A DNA stretch of 64,000 nt from NCBI GenBank assembly GCA_963752325.1, contig CAVVXU010000010.1, positions 310,001-374,000 of the forward strand. The letters run 5' to 3'. Shown piece after piece: positions 26,853 through 35,597 of this stretch (positions are counted from its first letter, which is position 1; each line of letters opens with the position of its first letter). The notes beneath the pieces are model-generated. The model had not been told where the DNA came from. It did not search any database and worked only from the letters and a program-made list of their open reading frames with translations. Position numbers and translations under genes: made by a program. The DNA comes from CAVTJL01 sp963752325 (GTDB lineage Bacteria; Pseudomonadota; Alphaproteobacteria; Geminicoccales; Geminicoccaceae).

Positions 26853-28265
26853 ATGAGCGAGCCAGCGACGGTCGAGAACCGTACCTTCGAGGAGATCCGG
26901 GTCGGCGAGAGCGCCTCGCTCTCCAAGGCGATCAGCCGGGAGGACATCGAGCTCTATGCCGCGGTCTCGGGCGACGCCAATCCGATGCATCTGGACGAGG
27001 CCTACGCGAAGACGATGCGCTTTCACGGCGTCGTGGCACACGGCATGCTCTCCGCCGGCCTCATCTCCAACCTCCTGGGCAACAGGCTGCCCGGCGCCGG
27101 CACGATCTATCTCAGCCAGGATCTCCACTTCTCCGCACCCGTACGCGCGGGTGACACCATCAAGGTCACGGTGACCGCGCGCGAGAAGCGGCCCGAGAGG
27201 CACATCGTGCTCTTCGACTGCCTGTGCGTGAACCAGGAGGGGCACACGGTGCTCTCGGGCACGGCCGAGGTTGCGGCACCAACGGAGAAGCTGAGGGCGC
27301 CGGCCCACGAGCTTCCGCAGGTGCAGGTCCGCCATCACGAGAAATACGATCGGCTGATCGCCAGGGCCCGCTCGGGTATCGCGATCCCGACCGCGGTCGC
27401 CCATCCCTGCGACGAGACCTCGCTCAGGGGTGCCGTCGAGGCGGCGGAGGAGGCGATCATCGCACCCGTCCTCGTCGGCCCGGCGGCCAAGGTGCGCGCC
27501 TTGGCCCAGCAGCACGGCCTCGACATCAGCCGCTTCGAGCTGATCGACGTTCCGCACAGCCATGCCGCCGCGGCGCGTGCGGTGGCCCTGGTGCGCGAGG
27601 GCAAGGCCGAGCTTTTGATGAAGGGGAGCCTTCACACGGACGAGCTGCTGCACGAGGTGGCGGCGCGCGATGGCGGGCTGCGGACCGAGCGGCGGATCAG
27701 CCACGTCTTCATCATGGACGTGCCGAGCTATGCGGACCCGCTCTTCATCACCGATGCGGCCGTGAACATCTTTCCGGACCTCGAGGTGAAGCGCGACATC
27801 GTCCAGAACGCCATCGACCTGCACCACGGGCTGGGCCTCGACACACCCCGCGTCGCCATCGTCTCCGCGGTCGAGACGGTGACGCCCAAGATCCCGGGCA
27901 CGATCGACGCGGCGGCGCTGTGCAAGATGGCAGATCGCGGCCAGATCAAGGGCGGCGTCCTCGACGGCCCTCTGGCACTCGACAACGCCATCAGCCCCGA
28001 GGCCGCGGCGATCAAGGGCATCGTCTCGCCGGTTGCCGGCCGGGCGCAGATCCTGGTCGTTCCCGACCTCGAGGCCGGCAACATGCTGGCCAAGAACCTG
28101 TCCTTCCTCGCCGGTGCCGATGCCGCCGGGATCGTGCTGGGTGCCCGGGTGCCGATCATCCTGACCTCGCGGGCGGACAGCGTGAGGACGCGCATGGCCT
28201 CCTGCGCGGTGGCGGCGCTCTACGCGCACCACCTGCGCTCGATCCCCAAGATGGCGGCGGAGTGA
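26853..28265 (+). CDS. Bifunctional MaoC enoyl-CoA hydratase/phosphate acyltransferase
   Basis: A 470-residue fusion. Residues 8-150 are a hot-dog MaoC domain with the catalytic pair in YAAVSGDANPMHLDEAYA and HGMLSAGLISNLLG. Residues 165-465 are a phosphate acetyl/butyryltransferase domain (VAHPCDETSLRGAVEAAEE, LLMKGSLHTDELL, KIPGTIDAAALCKMADRG, GADAAGIVLGARVPIILTSRAD). It would convert acyl-CoA to acyl phosphate for the kinase 5 bp downstream. The hydratase part could act on crotonyl- or related enoyl-CoA. AGGACAGGAGCGC precedes the ATG. The phosphotransacylase-kinase pair makes ATP from acyl-CoA or runs in reverse for activation. Confidence 0.92.
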   Translation: MSEPATVENRTFEEIRVGESASLSKAISREDIELYAAVSGDANPMHLDEAYAKTMRFHGVVAHGMLSAGLISNLLGNRLPGAGTIYLSQDLHFSAPVRAGDTIKVTVTAREKRPERHIVLFDCLCVNQEGHTVLSGTAEVAAPTEKLRAPAHELPQVQVRHHEKYDRLIARARSGIAIPTAVAHPCDETSLRGAVEAAEEAIIAPVLVGPAAKVRALAQQHGLDISRFELIDVPHSHAAAARAVALVREGKAELLMKGSLHTDELLHEVAARDGGLRTERRISHVFIMDVPSYADPLFITDAAVNIFPDLEVKRDIVQNAIDLHHGLGLDTPRVAIVSAVETVTPKIPGTIDAAALCKMADRGQIKGGVLDGPLALDNAISPEAAAIKGIVSPVAGRAQILVVPDLEAGNMLAKNLSFLAGADAAGIVLGARVPIILTSRADSVRTRMASCAVAALYAHHLRSIPKMAAE

Positions 28266-28270
28266 GCGCC

Positions 28271-29455
28271 ATGCAGGGTGGCATCCTCGTCGTCAACGCC
28301 GGCTCCTCGAGCATCAAGTTCGAAGTTTTCGCCATCGGCGAGGGCGACCAGCTGACCCGCCGGCTCAAGGGCCAGCTCGAGGGCATCGGCACGCGGCCGC
28401 ATCTCATCGCCGAGGACGCCGACGGCAAGGTCCTGGCCGACGAGCATCACGAGGGCGCCGAGGTCGGGGACGTCGCCGCCGCCCAGGACAAGCTCGGCAC
28501 CTGGCTCACCGCCCATATGGGGGCACCACCCGTCGCCGTCGGTCATCGCGTGGTGCATGGCGGACCGAGCTACGGCGCGCCGATCGCCATCGACGAGGAT
28601 GTGCTGACGACCCTCGAGGCCCTGGTGCCGCTGGCGCCGCTGCATCAGCCGAACAATCTGGCGCCGATCCGCTCGATCCGCGCCCGTCGGCCGGACCTCC
28701 TGCAGGTCGCCTGCTTCGACACGGCTTTCCACCGCAAGCATCCGGCGCTGGCGGACTGGTTCGCGATCCCAAAGGCGCTGCACGAGGAGGGCGTGCGGCG
28801 GTACGGCTTCCACGGGCTGTCCTACGAGTACATCGCCGGCCGGCTTCCTGAGGTGGCGCCGGCGATCGCGGGCGGCCGCGTGATCGTGGCGCATCTGGGC
28901 AGCGGGGCCTCGATGTGCGCGCTCGAGGGCGGCAAGAGCATCGAGAGCACGATGGGCTTCACGGCCCTGGACGGCCTGCCGATGGGCACCCGGCCGGGCC
29001 AGCTCGACGCCGGGGTCGTGCTCTACCTGCTGGCGCAGAAGGGCATGAGCCCGGCCGAGGTCGAGCATTTTCTCTACCACGACTGCGGCCTCAAGGGGAT
29101 CTCGGGCGTCAGCAACGATGTGCGCGACCTACTCGCCAGCGACGATCCGCAGGCGGCCTTCGCGATCGACTTTTTTGCCTATCGCATCGCCCAGCTCACG
29201 GGCGCTCTCGCGGCCTCGCTGGGCGGCCTCGACGGCTTTGTCTTCACGGCCGGCGTCGGCGAGAACGCAGCGCCCGTGCGCGCCAAGGTGGCCCAGCGTC
29301 TCGCCTGGATGGGCCTCGAGCTCGACGCCGAGGCCAATGCGAACAATGGGCCGCTGCTCTCGACGGCGACAAGCCGCATCGCCTGCTACGTCGTGCCGAC
29401 CGACGAGGAGCTGATGATCGCCCGCCACACGCTGGCCGTGCTGCGGGCCGCCTAG
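28271..29455 (+). CDS. ackA: Acetate/propionate kinase
   Basis: A 394-residue kinase of the acetate and butyrate kinase family with the signatures VVNAGSSSIKFEVF at the N-terminus, FDTAFHRKHPALA (catalytic His region), RRYGFHGLSYEY, AHLGSGASMCALEGGKSIESTMGF (split here only by its length), and VFTAGVGENAAPVR near residue 325. It starts five bases after the phosphotransacylase gene and is coupled to it, and a reductase gene follows 17 bp later. It makes acyl phosphate/ATP exchange the second step of the pathway. Whether acetate, propionate or butyrate is preferred is not visible. Confidence 0.93.
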   Translation: MQGGILVVNAGSSSIKFEVFAIGEGDQLTRRLKGQLEGIGTRPHLIAEDADGKVLADEHHEGAEVGDVAAAQDKLGTWLTAHMGAPPVAVGHRVVHGGPSYGAPIAIDEDVLTTLEALVPLAPLHQPNNLAPIRSIRARRPDLLQVACFDTAFHRKHPALADWFAIPKALHEEGVRRYGFHGLSYEYIAGRLPEVAPAIAGGRVIVAHLGSGASMCALEGGKSIESTMGFTALDGLPMGTRPGQLDAGVVLYLLAQKGMSPAEVEHFLYHDCGLKGISGVSNDVRDLLASDDPQAAFAIDFFAYRIAQLTGALAASLGGLDGFVFTAGVGENAAPVRAKVAQRLAWMGLELDAEANANNGPLLSTATSRIACYVVPTDEELMIARHTLAVLRAA

Positions 29456-29472
29456 CCCTGGAGACCCGCGCG

Positions 29473-30252
29473 ATGTTCGACCCTTCTTCCGTCACCCTCG
29501 CGGGCAAGCGGGGCCTCGTCACCGGTATCGCCAACGACCAGTCGATTGCCTGGGGCTGTGCCAAGGGCTTCCGGTATCTCGGCGCCGAGCTGGCCGTCAC
29601 CTACCTAAACGAGAAGGCCAAGCCCCATGTGGAGCCGCTGGCGGAGGAGCTCGAGGCGAGCATCCTGATGCCGCTCGATCTGCGCAACCCGGGCGAGCTC
29701 GAGGCGGTGTTCGCCCGCATCGAGAAGGAGTGGGGCAGGATCGATTTCGTGCTGCACTCGATCGCCTTCGCGCCGCGCGACGATCTGCACGGGCGGGTCG
29801 TCGACTGCTCGCGCGAGGGCTTTCTCACCGCGATGGACATCTCCTGCCACTCCTTCATCCGCATGGCGAAGCTCGCCGAGCCGATGATGACGCAGGGCGG
29901 CGCCCTCTTCTGCATGACCTATTACGGCTCGACGATGGTGGTCGAGCACTACAACATGATGGGGCCGGTGAAGGCGGCGCTGGAGTCGGCGACACGCTAC
30001 ATGGCGGCCGAGCTGGGCCCCAAGGGCATCCGGGTCCACGCCATCTCGCCCGGCCCGCTCAAGACCCGTGCGGCGTCGGGCATCAACCAGTTCGACGCGC
30101 TGCTGCAGCGGGCGATGGAGAAGGCGCCCGCGCGCGCCCTGGTCTCGATCGAGGATGTGGGCTTCGCCACGGCCTATCTCGCGACCGACGCCGCCAAGCT
30201 CATGACCGGTGACACCATCTATATCGACGGCGGGTACCACATCATCGACTGA
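29473..30252 (+). CDS. fabI: Enoyl-[acyl-carrier-protein] reductase (NADH)
   Basis: A 259-residue short-chain dehydrogenase of the FabI class. GIANDQSIAWG is the FabI-type nucleotide motif, HSIAFAPRDDL the substrate loop, and YNMMGPVK gives the Tyr-x6-Lys active site. The end DTIYIDGGYHIID is typical. It reduces the enoyl intermediate in fatty-acid elongation. Position after ackA in the same direction, 17 bp away, matches an alpha-proteobacterial cluster (DUF3141, MaoC-Pta, Ack, FabI) that may serve acyl-chain recycling rather than general synthesis; a second FabI elsewhere would be expected. Confidence 0.92.
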   Translation: MFDPSSVTLAGKRGLVTGIANDQSIAWGCAKGFRYLGAELAVTYLNEKAKPHVEPLAEELEASILMPLDLRNPGELEAVFARIEKEWGRIDFVLHSIAFAPRDDLHGRVVDCSREGFLTAMDISCHSFIRMAKLAEPMMTQGGALFCMTYYGSTMVVEHYNMMGPVKAALESATRYMAAELGPKGIRVHAISPGPLKTRAASGINQFDALLQRAMEKAPARALVSIEDVGFATAYLATDAAKLMTGDTIYIDGGYHIID

Positions 30253-30286
30253 AGCGCTCCCGCTCGCGGGGGAGCGGCGCGTGGCC

Positions 30287-31744
30287 TCAGGGCGCCCTCA
30301 CCACCTGCGGCGGCGTCCAGCTGCCGTTCAGGATGGAGGGATCGGTCTCCTTCGGCCAGTACATGCGCAGCATCGGCAGGAACGCGCCCTTCGGCGCCGG
30401 CAGCCAGTTCGCCTCCTTGTCCGCGCCCGGCGATTCGTTCTGGAAGTGGAGCGTCAGCGAGCCATCGGCATTGTATTTGAGGTCGTTGCGCGGGCTGACC
30501 GTGAACTTGTTCAGCGCGTTCGGAACGAACCACCAGCCCTGGTCGATCTCGTACATGGTGATGGACCAGAAGCCGTTGACCGGCGGCGTCCGGTCCTTGG
30601 CGAAGGTCAGCGTGTACTTGGTGGCGCCGCTCAGTGGTCGGCCCTCGCTGTCGACCTCCGTGTAGGGGTAGACCGCGTCCTGCTCGAGATTGGCCGGCCA
30701 GCCGAATGCCGCCACCACGGCACGCTTCATGTAGTCGGTGCCGTAGGCGCCCACGCCCTTGGTGATGACCCAGCCATCGACGATCTGGCCCAGGCTCGCC
30801 TTGTTCTGTCCGATCACCCTCAGCGCCTCACCGGGCAGATCGTCGAGTGCCGCCCGCACCTCCGGCGACAGCCCGTCCATCGTGAACGGCTGGCCCGGCA
30901 CGATGCCGATCTGCGCCATGCGAGCGACGATCGGTGCGTCCTCCGGTGCCGGTGGCGCCGCCTCGCCCATCAGCCGCGCCATCATGTCGAAGTAGCGGGC
31001 CGTCCCCATGCCGAGGATCACCGCCTGCGGCTTGTCGGTCATCGAGAAGCCCGGGTCCGGGTTCACCGGCGGGGCCTGGAACTGGTAGTCCTTGCCGAGG
31101 GCGGAGAGCGGCCGGAGGTCGTACTGCGCCTGCAGCGCGTTGACCGCCTCGTAGTCGGCCTCGGTCCCGTCGGCGTAGGTCCGGCCGAGGATGAGCATGT
31201 AGCGGGTCGGCGACTTGATCTGCGTCATGCCGTCCGGCACGGCGCCGCTCCAGCCCGGCCCGGTGAGCAGGAAGGTCTGGGCCTGCTCACCGGTTGTCCG
31301 GCTGCCGGCGGATTCGATCACCGGCATCCACAGGCTGTACATCGGCAACAGAAAGTAGCGCTTGCCCATGTCGGGATGGGAGAAGACGGTCGGCTCCTTG
31401 CCCAGATCGAGCCACGCTACCGAATAGAGCGTGTCGGCGTTGGGTGCGGAGACGCCGCGAAAGTCGGCCGGCGGGTAGCGCTTGACGTTGATGAACTGGC
31501 CCATCGGCGCGTGCAGGCCCTCGATCTTGGTCACGTTGGTCATCTGCACCCGCGTGACCTCGGTCGTGATCAGCGAGTAGCCGTAGATGTAGGCCTCCAG
31601 CGCGATCGCCTTGACGTCCGCCGGCGTCACCTCCGCGGCGCTCCGGCCGACCCATTCGCCCACGTCGGCGCGGGCGATGCCGGTTATCGCAGTGCCGAGG
31701 AGGGTCAATCCGCCAATCGTGGCGGTGCGTCGTGTGAACGTCAT
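30287..31744 (-). CDS. DUF1254/DUF1214 exported protein
   Basis: A 485-residue protein with a Tat-like signal (FTRRTATIGGLTLLGTAITG, cleavage near ARA-DV). DUF1254 follows (residues 45-180, with EAYIYGYSLI and APNADTLYSVAWLDL), then DUF1214 at the C-terminus (FWSITMYEIDQGWWFVPN, RFTVSP-like KFTVSPRNDLKYNADGSL, and WLPAPKG). The family is periplasmic and of unclear enzymatic role. It stands alone between FabI (convergent) and a remnant of a second DUF1254 gene 21 bp upstream. Confidence 0.9.
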   Translation of the reverse strand: MTFTRRTATIGGLTLLGTAITGIARADVGEWVGRSAAEVTPADVKAIALEAYIYGYSLITTEVTRVQMTNVTKIEGLHAPMGQFINVKRYPPADFRGVSAPNADTLYSVAWLDLGKEPTVFSHPDMGKRYFLLPMYSLWMPVIESAGSRTTGEQAQTFLLTGPGWSGAVPDGMTQIKSPTRYMLILGRTYADGTEADYEAVNALQAQYDLRPLSALGKDYQFQAPPVNPDPGFSMTDKPQAVILGMGTARYFDMMARLMGEAAPPAPEDAPIVARMAQIGIVPGQPFTMDGLSPEVRAALDDLPGEALRVIGQNKASLGQIVDGWVITKGVGAYGTDYMKRAVVAAFGWPANLEQDAVYPYTEVDSEGRPLSGATKYTLTFAKDRTPPVNGFWSITMYEIDQGWWFVPNALNKFTVSPRNDLKYNADGSLTLHFQNESPGADKEANWLPAPKGAFLPMLRMYWPKETDPSILNGSWTPPQVVRAP

Positions 31745-31765
31745 GTGCGATGCGCCTCTTCGAGG

Positions 31766-31961
31766 TCAGGTCGAGGATCGATGGCTCGGGTGGCTCCACG
31801 GGCAATGAAGGCGCAAGCACAGGATGACATGCCCCGCCGGCACCGAGAGCCAGCGCGATCCCTTGTCTTGCCCCAGCAATTCCCGTTGAATGTGGAACTC
31901 GATCGATCCACCCGCATTCGTCTTCAGCTCGTTGCGCTCACTGAAAGGCTTGCGCTTCTTA
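31766..31961 (-). pseudogene. 3' remnant of a second DUF1254/DUF1214 gene
   Basis: Translating the minus strand gives FSERNELKTNAGGSIEFHIQ and then GQDKGSRWLSVPAGHVILCL before a stop. This aligns with the DUF1214 tail of the intact gene next door (VSPRNDLKYNADGSLTLHFQ, then GADKEANWLPAPKG). No upstream part of the gene is present: the remnant abuts the stop of the DUF1178 gene. It is therefore a truncated fossil of an ancient tandem copy. Confidence 0.7.
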
Positions 31962-32384
31962 TCAACTCTCGAGCTTGGGCACCATCGGCAGGGGCTGGAC
32001 GGGCACGCCCTCCTCGACGAGCTCCTTGACCTCCTCGCGGGTGGCCTCGCCGTAAATGTCCTGCTTCTCGGCCTCGCCATAGTGCATGCGCCTCGCCTCC
32101 TCGGGGAAGCGATCGCCCACGTTCTGGAAGTTGGTCTCCACATGCTCGCGGACGGCGCGCATCATCTTGAGCATCTGCGCCATCGCCTGCTTCCTGGGAT
32201 CGGCGGGCGCCGCCTCGCGCGTGCGGCTGACGGCGGGCGCCATCAGGGCCTTGACGATCTCATGATCACCGCAGACGGGGCACTCGAGCACCTGGCGCTC
32301 GACCTGCAAATCGAAGCTCGCATTGTCGCGGAACCAGCCCTCGAACTCGTGCTCCTGGCTACAGCGGAGGGAAAAGCGGATCAT
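31962..32384 (-). CDS. DUF1178 family protein
   Basis: A 140-residue cytoplasmic protein common in alpha-proteobacteria. The N-terminus MIRFSLRCSQEHEFEGWFRDN, shortened here, ends in a zinc-ribbon-like CPVCGD. The C-terminus has the DIYGEATREEVKELVEEGVP helix-turn seen in the family. Its ATG overlaps the glutaredoxin stop (ATGA), so the two are coupled. The function is unknown. Confidence 0.9.
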   Translation of the reverse strand: MIRFSLRCSQEHEFEGWFRDNASFDLQVERQVLECPVCGDHEIVKALMAPAVSRTREAAPADPRKQAMAQMLKMMRAVREHVETNFQNVGDRFPEEARRMHYGEAEKQDIYGEATREEVKELVEEGVPVQPLPMVPKLES

Positions 32385-32671
32385 TCGGCGGCCTTCATCG
32401 CTTCACGCGCAGAGCCGCTTCCCAGCAGGGGATCGAGCCCGCCACGCGCGTCGAGGGCGTGAATCTCGTCACAGCCACCGAGGCCGCGCCCATCGATGAA
32501 GATCTGGGGGACCGTATGCCGGCCGGCGGCACGCTCGATCATCTCGGCCCGACGTCCAGGCTCGCGCCAGATGTCGATCTCGACGTAGGAGACCCCCTTC
32601 TTGTCGAGGAGCCGCTTCGCCCTCCAGCAATAAGGACAGAGCGGCGAGGTATAGATCTCGATCTGCGCCAT
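32381..32671 (-). CDS. grxC: Glutaredoxin 3
   Basis: A 96-residue thioredoxin-fold protein with the dithiol active site CPYC at residue 12-15, the cis-proline in HTVPQIFIDG and the GGCDEI glutathione-binding turn. It reduces disulfides using glutathione. The gene order comF, grxC, DUF1178 is common in alpha-proteobacteria, and these genes read as one minus-strand unit. Confidence 0.95.
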   Translation of the reverse strand: MAQIEIYTSPLCPYCWRAKRLLDKKGVSYVEIDIWREPGRRAEMIERAAGRHTVPQIFIDGRGLGGCDEIHALDARGGLDPLLGSGSAREAMKAAE

Positions 32672-32725
32672 CTTGAATCGCCAAGCCAGAGTCGCACCAG
32701 CAAACCGCCGATCACACAGCTGCCT

Positions 32726-33481
32726 TCATATGGGATCGCCCGGCGCTGCCACCACCCTAGCAAGAACCAAGCCGTCCACCGATCTTGCGCCTGCGCCACG
32801 CAGCGCCGCGGCGCAGGCCTCGAGCGTGGCGCCGGTGGTCAGGACGTCGTCGACGACGACGATCCGCGCGTTCCTTACCAGCGCCTCGTGACGACGGCCC
32901 ACGCGGAAGGCCGAGGCGGTGATGTTGCGCCGCCGCGCCAGCGCGCCCAGCCCGCGCTGCGTCAGGGTCGCGCGCGGCCGCTCGAGCAGGTCGACGACGA
33001 AGGTCCTGCCGTGGCTGACGGCGGCCTCCCGCCCGAGCAGGGCCGCCTGGTTGAAGCCGCGCCGCACGAGCCGCCAGCGGTGGAGCGGCACGGGACAGAC
33101 GAGATCGGCGTCGCCCAGGATGTCGGCACCGGCGCGCGCCATCCAGCGCGCCATGCGGCCGACGCCCTCGAGGCGCTCGCCATGCTTGAGGTTGAGGATG
33201 AGGCGCCGGCTGCCGTCATTGTAGGACACGGCGGCACGCAGCCGGCCGAGCGAGCGTGGCAGGCCGCCGCAGCCGCGGCACGCGCCGAGGCCGAGATCCT
33301 CGACGCTGGGCAGGCCACAGGTCAGACAATGCGGCGGGCCCAGAAAGTCGAGCCCGACGAGGCAGCCCTGGCAGAGCTCCCCCTGGACCGGGACGGCACC
33401 CCCGCAGGCGAGGCAACGGGGCGGAAGGACGACATCGAGCGCTGCGACAGCTAGGTGCTGAGCCGCCATCGACCGGATCAT
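32726..33481 (-). CDS. comF: ComF family protein (phosphoribosyltransferase fold)
   Basis: A 251-residue protein. Two N-terminal zinc-binding Cys clusters (RCLACGG, ELCQGC, then HCLTCG and ACRGCGG) are followed by a type I phosphoribosyltransferase domain with the PRPP loop IVVVDDVLTTGATLEA near residue 205. In Bacillus and Haemophilus it helps DNA uptake; in alpha-proteobacteria its role is less clear. It lies 54 bp upstream of grxC on the same strand. Confidence 0.93.
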   Translation of the reverse strand: MIRSMAAQHLAVAALDVVLPPRCLACGGAVPVQGELCQGCLVGLDFLGPPHCLTCGLPSVEDLGLGACRGCGGLPRSLGRLRAAVSYNDGSRRLILNLKHGERLEGVGRMARWMARAGADILGDADLVCPVPLHRWRLVRRGFNQAALLGREAAVSHGRTFVVDLLERPRATLTQRGLGALARRRNITASAFRVGRRHEALVRNARIVVVDDVLTTGATLEACAAALRGAGARSVDGLVLARVVAAPGDPI

Positions 33482-33607
33482 GCACGGCCCCCCGCTGCCA
33501 CCGTGGCGGGATCATAGCCATAAGGCTAGCACTGCGGGAAGATTTTCATCTCCAGGTTGCCACTCGCGCGCTCCTGGCCCTGGCCGGCGCTCGACGCGAC
33601 CATCTCC

Positions 33608-34525
33608 TCACGACCGCTCGCGCGCCCGGGGGTCGAGCAGGACGAGGAGGCCGTCGCCCAGCATGTTGAAGCCCAGGACGGTGAGGAAGATCAGGAGGCC
33701 CGGCCAGACCGCGAGGCTTGGGGACGTCATGACGAGGTCCTGGGCGCCGGTGAGCATGTTGCCCCAGCTGGGCAGCGGCGGCTGGACGCCGAGCCCCAGG
33801 AAGCTCAGCACCGATTCTGCAAGGATGACATTCCCCACGGCGAGCGTGGTCGCGACGATGGCCGGTGCGGCGACGTTGGGCAGGATGTGCCTGGCCATGA
33901 CCGCGGTCGAGCCGGCACCGAGGGCGCGCGCCGCCAGCACGTAGCTCTCGCGCGCGAGGCTCAAGGTGCGCGCCCGCACGAGGCGGGCGGCCGTCGGCCA
34001 TCCGAAGAGTGCGACGACCACGACCACACGGACGGCGCTGGCCCAAGGCCCGCTCGCCAGCGCCCCGCTGAGGCCGAGCTTGCCGAGATCGAGCGCGCCC
34101 AGCACGATGAGGAGCGGCAGGATGGGCAAGGCGAGGACGGCGTCGGTAAGGCGCATCAGCAGCGCGTCCGTCCGGCCGCCCAGATACCCGGCGAGCAGCC
34201 CCACGGCCGTGCCCAGCCCGCCCGCCAGCAGGGCGCCCGCGAGACCGACGAGCAGCGAGACGCGTCCGCCATAGAGCAGCCGCACCAGCACGTCGCGGCC
34301 CAGCTCGTCGGTGCCCAGCGGATGGGCGAGGCTGGGCGGCGCCAGACGACCGAAGAGGTCGACCGCATCCGGCGTGAGGCCGAGCGCCGAGGCTACCAGG
34401 GGGGCCAGGGCCGCCAGGAGGGCGAGCAGAGCCAGGAGCAGCGCTGCCGCCATCGTCTCGCGCCGGCCGCGGCGGCGCCCGGGCGCGGCCCGCCCTCCCC
34501 GGCCTGTCCCGGGCTCAGTCGTCAT
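33608..34525 (-). CDS. ABC transporter permease, DppC type (second peptide system)
   Basis: A 305-residue permease. An Arg-rich cytoplasmic tail precedes the first helix (AAALLLALLALLAALAPL). LAHPLGTDELGRDVLVRLLYG and the EAA loop SYVLAARALGAGSTAV are diagnostic, and it ends GDGLLVLLDPRARERS. The start overlaps the end of the DppB-type gene by 11 bp. It is the last gene of the second peptide-transport cluster. No ATPases are nearby, so they must be encoded elsewhere or shared with the first system. Confidence 0.92.
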   Translation of the reverse strand: MTTEPGTGRGGRAAPGRRRGRRETMAAALLLALLALLAALAPLVASALGLTPDAVDLFGRLAPPSLAHPLGTDELGRDVLVRLLYGGRVSLLVGLAGALLAGGLGTAVGLLAGYLGGRTDALLMRLTDAVLALPILPLLIVLGALDLGKLGLSGALASGPWASAVRVVVVVALFGWPTAARLVRARTLSLARESYVLAARALGAGSTAVMARHILPNVAAPAIVATTLAVGNVILAESVLSFLGLGVQPPLPSWGNMLTGAQDLVMTSPSLAVWPGLLIFLTVLGFNMLGDGLLVLLDPRARERS

Positions 34526-35471
34526 AGCGCACGCGCGGGTCGAGCCAGGCGACGGCGAGATCGGCCGCGAGGTTCGCCAGGAGGATCATCAGGGTCGCCA
34601 GCATCAGCGACAGCAGGGCCAGATTGTAGTCGTTGCCGAGGATGCTGTCGTAGATGAGCTTGCCCATGCCGAGATAGGCAAAGACGGTCTCGACGACGAG
34701 GGCACCCGAGAAGAGCTGGCCCAGATGGAGCGCCAGGAGGGTCGCCAACGCCGGCAGCGCCTGCGGCAGCGCGTGGCGCATGACGATGCCCCAGCGCCCG
34801 CAGCCCTTGGCCCGCGCGGTGCGGATGAAGGGCTCGCGCAGGGCCTCCTCGACGGTGGCGCGCACGTAGCGGACCAGCGCCGCCGCCGTCACGAGGGCCA
34901 GGGTGAGGGCGGGCAGCACGAGATGGCGCAGGCGGTCGAGCACGCCCGAGGCGGCGGCTCCCTGGCTGCCGCCGGCCGGCAGCCAGCCCAGCTCGACCGC
35001 GAAGAGGATGATGAGGAGGAAGGCCAGCCAGAAGGACGGCATCGCGAGGCCGGCCGAGGCGAGGAGGCCGACCACACGATCGAGACGCCCGCCGGGCCGC
35101 GAGGCCGCGGCGATGCCGGCCGGGAAGGCCAGCGCCACCGCGACCACGAAGCTCGTGCCCATCAGCAGGAGCGTGTTCATGAGGCGCGGCCAGAGGACCT
35201 GGATGGCAGGCACGGCATAAAGCCGCGAGTAGCCGAAGTCGCCGTGGGCCATGGCGGTGAGCCAGGCGAGCCAGCGCTCGAGGAGGGGGCGGTCGAGCCC
35301 GTAGAGCGCCTTGAGGCGGGCCACGTCGGCGGCGGTGACGTGCGGATCCGCCTGCAGCATCAGATCGATCGGATCGCCGGGCATGAGGCCGATCAGGGCA
35401 TAGATGGCGAGCGACATCAGGACGAGGAGGACGGCGACGCCGAGGAGGCGTCGAAGGAGATAGCCGCTCAT
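34515..35471 (-). CDS. ABC transporter permease, DppB type (second peptide system)
   Basis: A 318-residue permease beginning YLLRRLLGVAVLLVLMSLAI with the typical LMPGDPIDLML periplasmic motif. The EAA loop is FIRTARAKGCGRWGIVMRHAL and it ends LDPRVRYDD. Its natural partner is the DppC-type gene it overlaps. The cognate binding protein (36603-38275) lies upstream on the same strand but is separated by an opposing acyltransferase gene. Confidence 0.92.
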   Translation of the reverse strand: MSGYLLRRLLGVAVLLVLMSLAIYALIGLMPGDPIDLMLQADPHVTAADVARLKALYGLDRPLLERWLAWLTAMAHGDFGYSRLYAVPAIQVLWPRLMNTLLLMGTSFVVAVALAFPAGIAAASRPGGRLDRVVGLLASAGLAMPSFWLAFLLIILFAVELGWLPAGGSQGAAASGVLDRLRHLVLPALTLALVTAAALVRYVRATVEEALREPFIRTARAKGCGRWGIVMRHALPQALPALATLLALHLGQLFSGALVVETVFAYLGMGKLIYDSILGNDYNLALLSLMLATLMILLANLAADLAVAWLDPRVRYDD

Positions 35472-35597
35472 CGAGCATGCCGCTTGTAGCGGGCCGGCGG
35501 CGCGCCAGCGCTGGAAGGGGGGGCTTGGTGGCTCGTCGAGGGCTGCCTATAGAGTCTGAGGAACCCGTGTCGTCCTCGTCGGCCAAGGGAAGGTCCA

